DNA from: an uncultured Prevotella sp. | GTDB taxonomy: Bacteria; Bacteroidota; Bacteroidia; Bacteroidales; Bacteroidaceae | Assembly (NCBI GenBank): GCA_900315525.1 | Contig: OMZO01000026.1 | Coordinates: forward strand, 1 to 54,038 | Length of the DNA: 54,038 nt | Direction of reading: 5' to 3' | Shown here: piece by piece, positions 51,944 to 54,038 of the stretch | Layout of the letters: the number at the start of each line of letters is the position of its first letter | Numbering within the stretch: position 1 is the stretch's first letter | The notes under the pieces: model-generated | Seen by the model: the letters and a program-made list of their open reading frames with translations, nothing else | What the model was told of the DNA's origin: nothing | Database searches by the model: none | Position numbers and translations under genes: made by a program

Positions 51944-53201
51944 TTTGATTATTATCGGTGCGGGACCTGGCGGTTACCGTGCCGCTGAATATGCTGCCAA
52001 ACAGGGTCTGAAGGTCGTCATCTTCGAGGCTGGCGAGGTGGGAGGCACGTGCCTGAATGTAGGCTGTATCCCCACGAAGACATACGTTCACTCTGCCACC
52101 TTTGCTGAGGCCCGTGAGCGCATGGCTGCCGTTGTACCTCAGTTGCGTGCTGGTGTCGAGAGCATCCTCTCGCATCCCAACATCACCCTTGTGAAGGAAG
52201 CTTGTAAATTCATTGACGCGAATTGCGTCAATGAATTTACAGCTCCTCATATCATCATCGCTACCGGTTCCGAGACGAAGTGGCTCCCCATCGAAGGCGC
52301 CCAGACCGATCCTCGTGTCGTCGATTCCACAGGGCTGCTCCAGCTGGAGCAGTTGCCTAAGCGCCTTGCCATCATCGGTGCAGGCGTCATCGGCATGGAG
52401 TTCGCCAGCGTCTTCCGTCGTTTCGGCAGCGAGGTGACGGTGATAGAATACCTGAAAGAGTGTCTGCCAGCCCTCGATAGCGACCTAGCCAAACGCCTCC
52501 GCAAGCAGATGGAGAAAGAGGGTATCACATTCCACATGCAGTGTGCCGTGAAGCAGATAGCCGATGGCGAAGTGTTCTTCGAGGATAAGAAAGGGAATAC
52601 ACAGAGCGTTGAGGCCGACATTATCCTGATGGCCACGGGCCGCAAGCCCCGCACCGAGGGACTTGGTCTGGAACATCTGGGCATCACCCTCGCCCCCAAC
52701 GGCGCCATCCCCACAGATGATAATTTCCGGGCAGGGAGAGAGGCTCGTGTTTTCGCCATCGGCGATGTCAACGGTCGCCAGATGCTCGCCCATGCCGCCG
52801 AGATGCAGGCCGTTCGGGTCGTCAACCAGATTTTAGGGAAGAAAGATGGCATTCGCTTCGACATCATGCCTGCTGCTATCTTCACCAGTCCCGAGACCGC
52901 CTGTGTCGGTCCGACGGAAGACCAGCTCAAGGAACAGGACATTGCCTATGAGTGCAAGAAATCCTTCTGGCGGGCCAATGGCAAAGCCCTTGCAATGGGC
53001 GAGACCGAAGGCATGCTGAAGCTTTTTGTTGCTGCGGAGGGAGGTCTTATCCTCGGTTGCCATGCCTATGGCGCCCATGCGGCCGACATTGTTCAGGAGG
53101 TCAGCGTCCTGATGTGCAAAAGCACCACGCTCAGCGAACTCGCCGACATGGTGCATATCCATCCTACGCTCTCCGAGATTCTCAAGAGTGCTGCGGATTA
53201 G
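51930..53201 (+). CDS. lpdA: Dihydrolipoyl dehydrogenase (L protein)
   Basis: The 423-residue flavoprotein reoxidises the dihydrolipoyl arm of GcvH with NAD+. The FAD-binding [13 protein letters not shown], the redox disulfide C41/C46 in [13 protein letters not shown], the second Rossmann motif [37 protein letters not shown] and the catalytic HIHPTLSE near the C terminus are complete. At 423 residues it is shorter than the 450-475 usual for the family. Codons 92-104 are formed by a perfect 16-bp palindrome (52204-52240). The start at 51930 overlaps gcvPB by 14 bp and gives the standard N terminus. Confidence 0.94.
   Translation: MTTTDLIIIGAGPGGYRAAEYAAKQGLKVVIFEAGEVGGTCLNVGCIPTKTYVHSATFAEARERMAAVVPQLRAGVESILSHPNITLVKEACKFIDANCVNEFTAPHIIIATGSETKWLPIEGAQTDPRVVDSTGLLQLEQLPKRLAIIGAGVIGMEFASVFRRFGSEVTVIEYLKECLPALDSDLAKRLRKQMEKEGITFHMQCAVKQIADGEVFFEDKKGNTQSVEADIILMATGRKPRTEGLGLEHLGITLAPNGAIPTDDNFRAGREARVFAIGDVNGRQMLAHAAEMQAVRVVNQILGKKDGIRFDIMPAAIFTSPETACVGPTEDQLKEQDIAYECKKSFWRANGKALAMGETEGMLKLFVAAEGGLILGCHAYGAHAADIVQEVSVLMCKSTTLSELADMVHIHPTLSEILKSAAD
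52204..52240. repeat. Perfect 16-bp palindrome inside lpdA
   Basis: GTAAATTCATTGACGC (52204-52219) is followed by GAATT and its exact reverse complement GCGTCAATGAATTTAC (52225-52240); a further T-A pair extends the stem to 17 bp. It is AT-rich in a GC-rich gene and is translated as [12 protein letters not shown] or thereabouts. Confidence 0.85.
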
Positions 53202-53346
53202 TTCGCGTTAGCCTTGTCCGAGGTAGCATAGGCGGCGAGATTACCTTCCATTTGTGTGAAGCCTTCGGTATCGGCATCAGTAGCTATCTGCTGTCCATTA
53301 CTCCAGTCAGCTGTGGATGTCGTTTGTTTGTTTTTCCTGTTTTTTG
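53198..53346 (-). other. Possible 3' remnant of a convergent gene
   Basis: A minus-strand frame ends in a TAA that overlaps the lpdA stop by 4 bp, the tail-to-tail arrangement also seen at 9382-9385. About 45 codons (ADWSNGQQIATDADTEGF, then [17 protein letters not shown] at the end) look like a normal hydrophilic protein C terminus but match nothing I recognise. The frame upstream runs into the palindromic repeat at 53347. There is no start or promoter for it beyond the repeat. I treat it as a possible gene scrap only. Confidence 0.3.
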
Positions 53347-53383
53347 ATGCACGCATTTGGGCTCTGTCCCAAATGCGTGCATG
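53347..53383. repeat. Palindromic repeat, copy 1
   Basis: ATGCACGCATTTGGG (53348-53362) pairs with CCCAAATGCGTGCAT (53369-53383) in a perfect 15-bp stem around CTCTGT. The first 18 bases (53347-53364) are the exact reverse complement of 53715-53732 in copy 2. Confidence 0.8.
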
Positions 53384-53413
53384 TGTTTTCACTAAAATGT
53401 ACTCTTTTTTGCA

Positions 53414-53421
53414 TACCTTTG
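53414..53421 (+). promoter_or_regulatory. -7 element of the AraC-type stub
   Basis: TACCTTTG followed by TGCC matches the consensus and lies 21 bp before the ATG at 53443. No -33 TTG stands at the right distance. Confidence 0.5.
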
Positions 53422-53442
53422 TGCCATAAAACTATAAATCTT

Positions 53443-53745
53443 ATGTGCAAGGAACTCTTTGAGAGGATTGATTCTGTAATACGAAGTGAACGACTCTATG
53501 CCAATGTGGACCTGATGCGTGAAGACGTGATGAGGCGTTTCGGCATTAGTCGTCATCGTCTGAATGACCTTCTGAACCAGCATGCTGGTGGATTGTCATT
53601 TCCTCAGTACATTAATAATATCCGTGTCAAGGAGGCTTACGAGCTGATCACTCATCACCCAGAAATGTCAATTACAGAAATTGCCTTTCGAAATATCGCA
53701 CGCATCTGGTATAAAGCCCAAATGCGTGCATCTTTTTTTTGGTAG
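53443..53745 (+). pseudogene. Truncated AraC-family DNA-binding protein
   Basis: The 100-codon frame begins MCKELFERIDSVIR and continues with a clear AraC-type first helix-turn-helix (VMRRFGISRHRLNDLL). The linker helix with FPQYINNIRVKEAYELI follows, and then the start of the second helix-turn-helix (MSITEIAFRN). At that point, where relatives continue with G-F-x-S-x-x-x-F-x-R-x-F-K, it changes to IARIWYKAQMRASFFW, encoded by palindromic repeat copy 2. The recognition helix of the second HTH and the C terminus are thus lost. The remainder resembles the C-terminal part of TPR/membrane AraC regulators of Prevotella. A short product may be made, but normal DNA binding is unlikely. Confidence 0.7.
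53698..53740. repeat. Palindromic repeat, copy 2, with T-tract
   Basis: GCACGCATCTGG (53698-53709) pairs with CCAAATGCGTGC (53718-53729) apart from one C-A mismatch, followed by ATC and eight T (53733-53740). It is inverted relative to copy 1, with 18 identical bases (53715-53732). It looks like a terminator for the AraC-type stub. Confidence 0.75.
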
Positions 53746-53769
53746 AATAGATGTTTTTGTGTATTTTTG
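53738..53769 (+). promoter_or_regulatory. Promoter of the last gene, partly supplied by the repeat
   Basis: TTTG at 53738-53741 and TATTTTTG at 53762-53769 are 20 bp apart. The -33 element is the end of the repeat's T-tract plus the next base. The -7 box ends only 9 bp before the ATG. Confidence 0.65.
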
Positions 53770-53778
53770 CATTCGGTT

Positions 53779-54038
53779 ATGAATGAAATCGTTTATTTAC
53801 CAAATCAAAACGAGACGGCAATCGCGTTCGTGAAGCGTGTGGTTGCAGAACAATCCGACAGAGAACCGCTGCGCATTGTAGTGCAGCTGTTGGAGATAGC
53901 TTTGGGCGAACTGCAAGGTCGTCCTTGTGAAGTCAGCGTGACAGCTTCGAAGCAACGGTTTACCTTGGCGCTCCGTCATGGCGGTAAACCTATTGATAAC
54001 CGTATGATATGGTTGATGGATGATCATATTGACCGTGC
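53779..54038 (+). CDS. Unidentified protein, N-terminal part (runs off the window)
   Basis: The frame starts MNEIVYLPNQNETAIAFVKR and is open to the last base (86 codons). It has no signal peptide or membrane helix. The segment LRIVVQLLEIALGELQGRPC, followed by alternating beta-type sequence (VSVTASKQRFTLALRHGGKPIDNRMI), faintly resembles an N-box region of a GHKL-type ATPase, but the asparagine motif is not convincing. I do not recognise it. A good promoter precedes it, with a predicted leader of only a few bases. Confidence 0.55.
   Translation, partial: MNEIVYLPNQNETAIAFVKRVVAEQSDREPLRIVVQLLEIALGELQGRPCEVSVTASKQRFTLALRHGGKPIDNRMIWLMDDHIDR

Overview
The window comes from a member of the Bacteroidota, most likely Prevotella or a close relative (Segatella, Hallella). 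The signs are promoters of the TTG-N19/20-TAnnTTTG type in front of most transcription units, almost no Shine-Dalgarno sequences, and families typical of the phylum (DUF6377 regulators, DUF4831, BACON domains, Oar-type TonB-dependent receptors, an Obg protein with an acidic tail). No rRNA, CRISPR array, phage or intact insertion sequence is visible. One tRNA gene is present.

Layout. (1) 1-2430 is a decayed stretch around an intact ROK-family sugar kinase: a C-terminal scrap of a GH97 alpha-glucosidase, a gutted DUF6377 regulator, and a D-Ala-D-Ala dipeptidase cut off after its signal peptide. (2) 2634-9385 is carbohydrate metabolism: a secreted alginate-lyase-family/GH88 fusion, a GH3 beta-glycosidase with a palindromic repeat inserted in frame, and an intact DUF6377 membrane regulator. 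(3) 9382-20419 holds two LytS-type histidine kinase/LytTR regulator pairs on either side of an outer-membrane beta-barrel receptor and a TolC-MacA-MacB efflux operon. A 22-bp-spaced direct repeat upstream of the receptor promoter is a candidate LytTR operator. (4) 20614-27984 is housekeeping: class II aldolase, DUF4831 lipid-free secreted protein, NAD(P)HX repair enzyme, then hpt-adk-obgE-pgeF-M23 peptidase. (5) 28095-34127 encodes an Oar-like TonB-dependent receptor, a BACON/OB-fold lipoprotein and a secreted endonuclease I. I read this as a candidate extracellular nucleic-acid capture and digestion locus. (6) 34159-36662 is a KtrB/KtrA-like potassium uptake pair, followed by tRNA-Val(CAC), glyS, an FKBP lipoprotein and an ATPase/DUF4435 pair that resembles the two components of the PARIS anti-phage system. 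(7) On the minus strand 41042-46713 is dxs-trkA-trkH-manA, a second potassium system. (8) 46886-53201 is a complete glycine cleavage operon: lipoate ligase, gcvT, gcvH, split gcvPA/gcvPB and dihydrolipoyl dehydrogenase. (9) 53202-54038 holds an AraC-type stub bracketed by an inverted palindromic repeat and the start of a gene that runs off the window.

The most interesting items are the receptor/OB-fold/nuclease locus, the ATPase-DUF4435 pair, the repeat-bracketed and truncated AraC stub, the perfect palindrome inside lpdA, the in-frame repeat in the GH3 gene, the LytTR-like operator, and hpt, whose only plausible ATG is out of frame. All functional calls rest on reading the protein sequences and on knowledge of the families; no database search was run.
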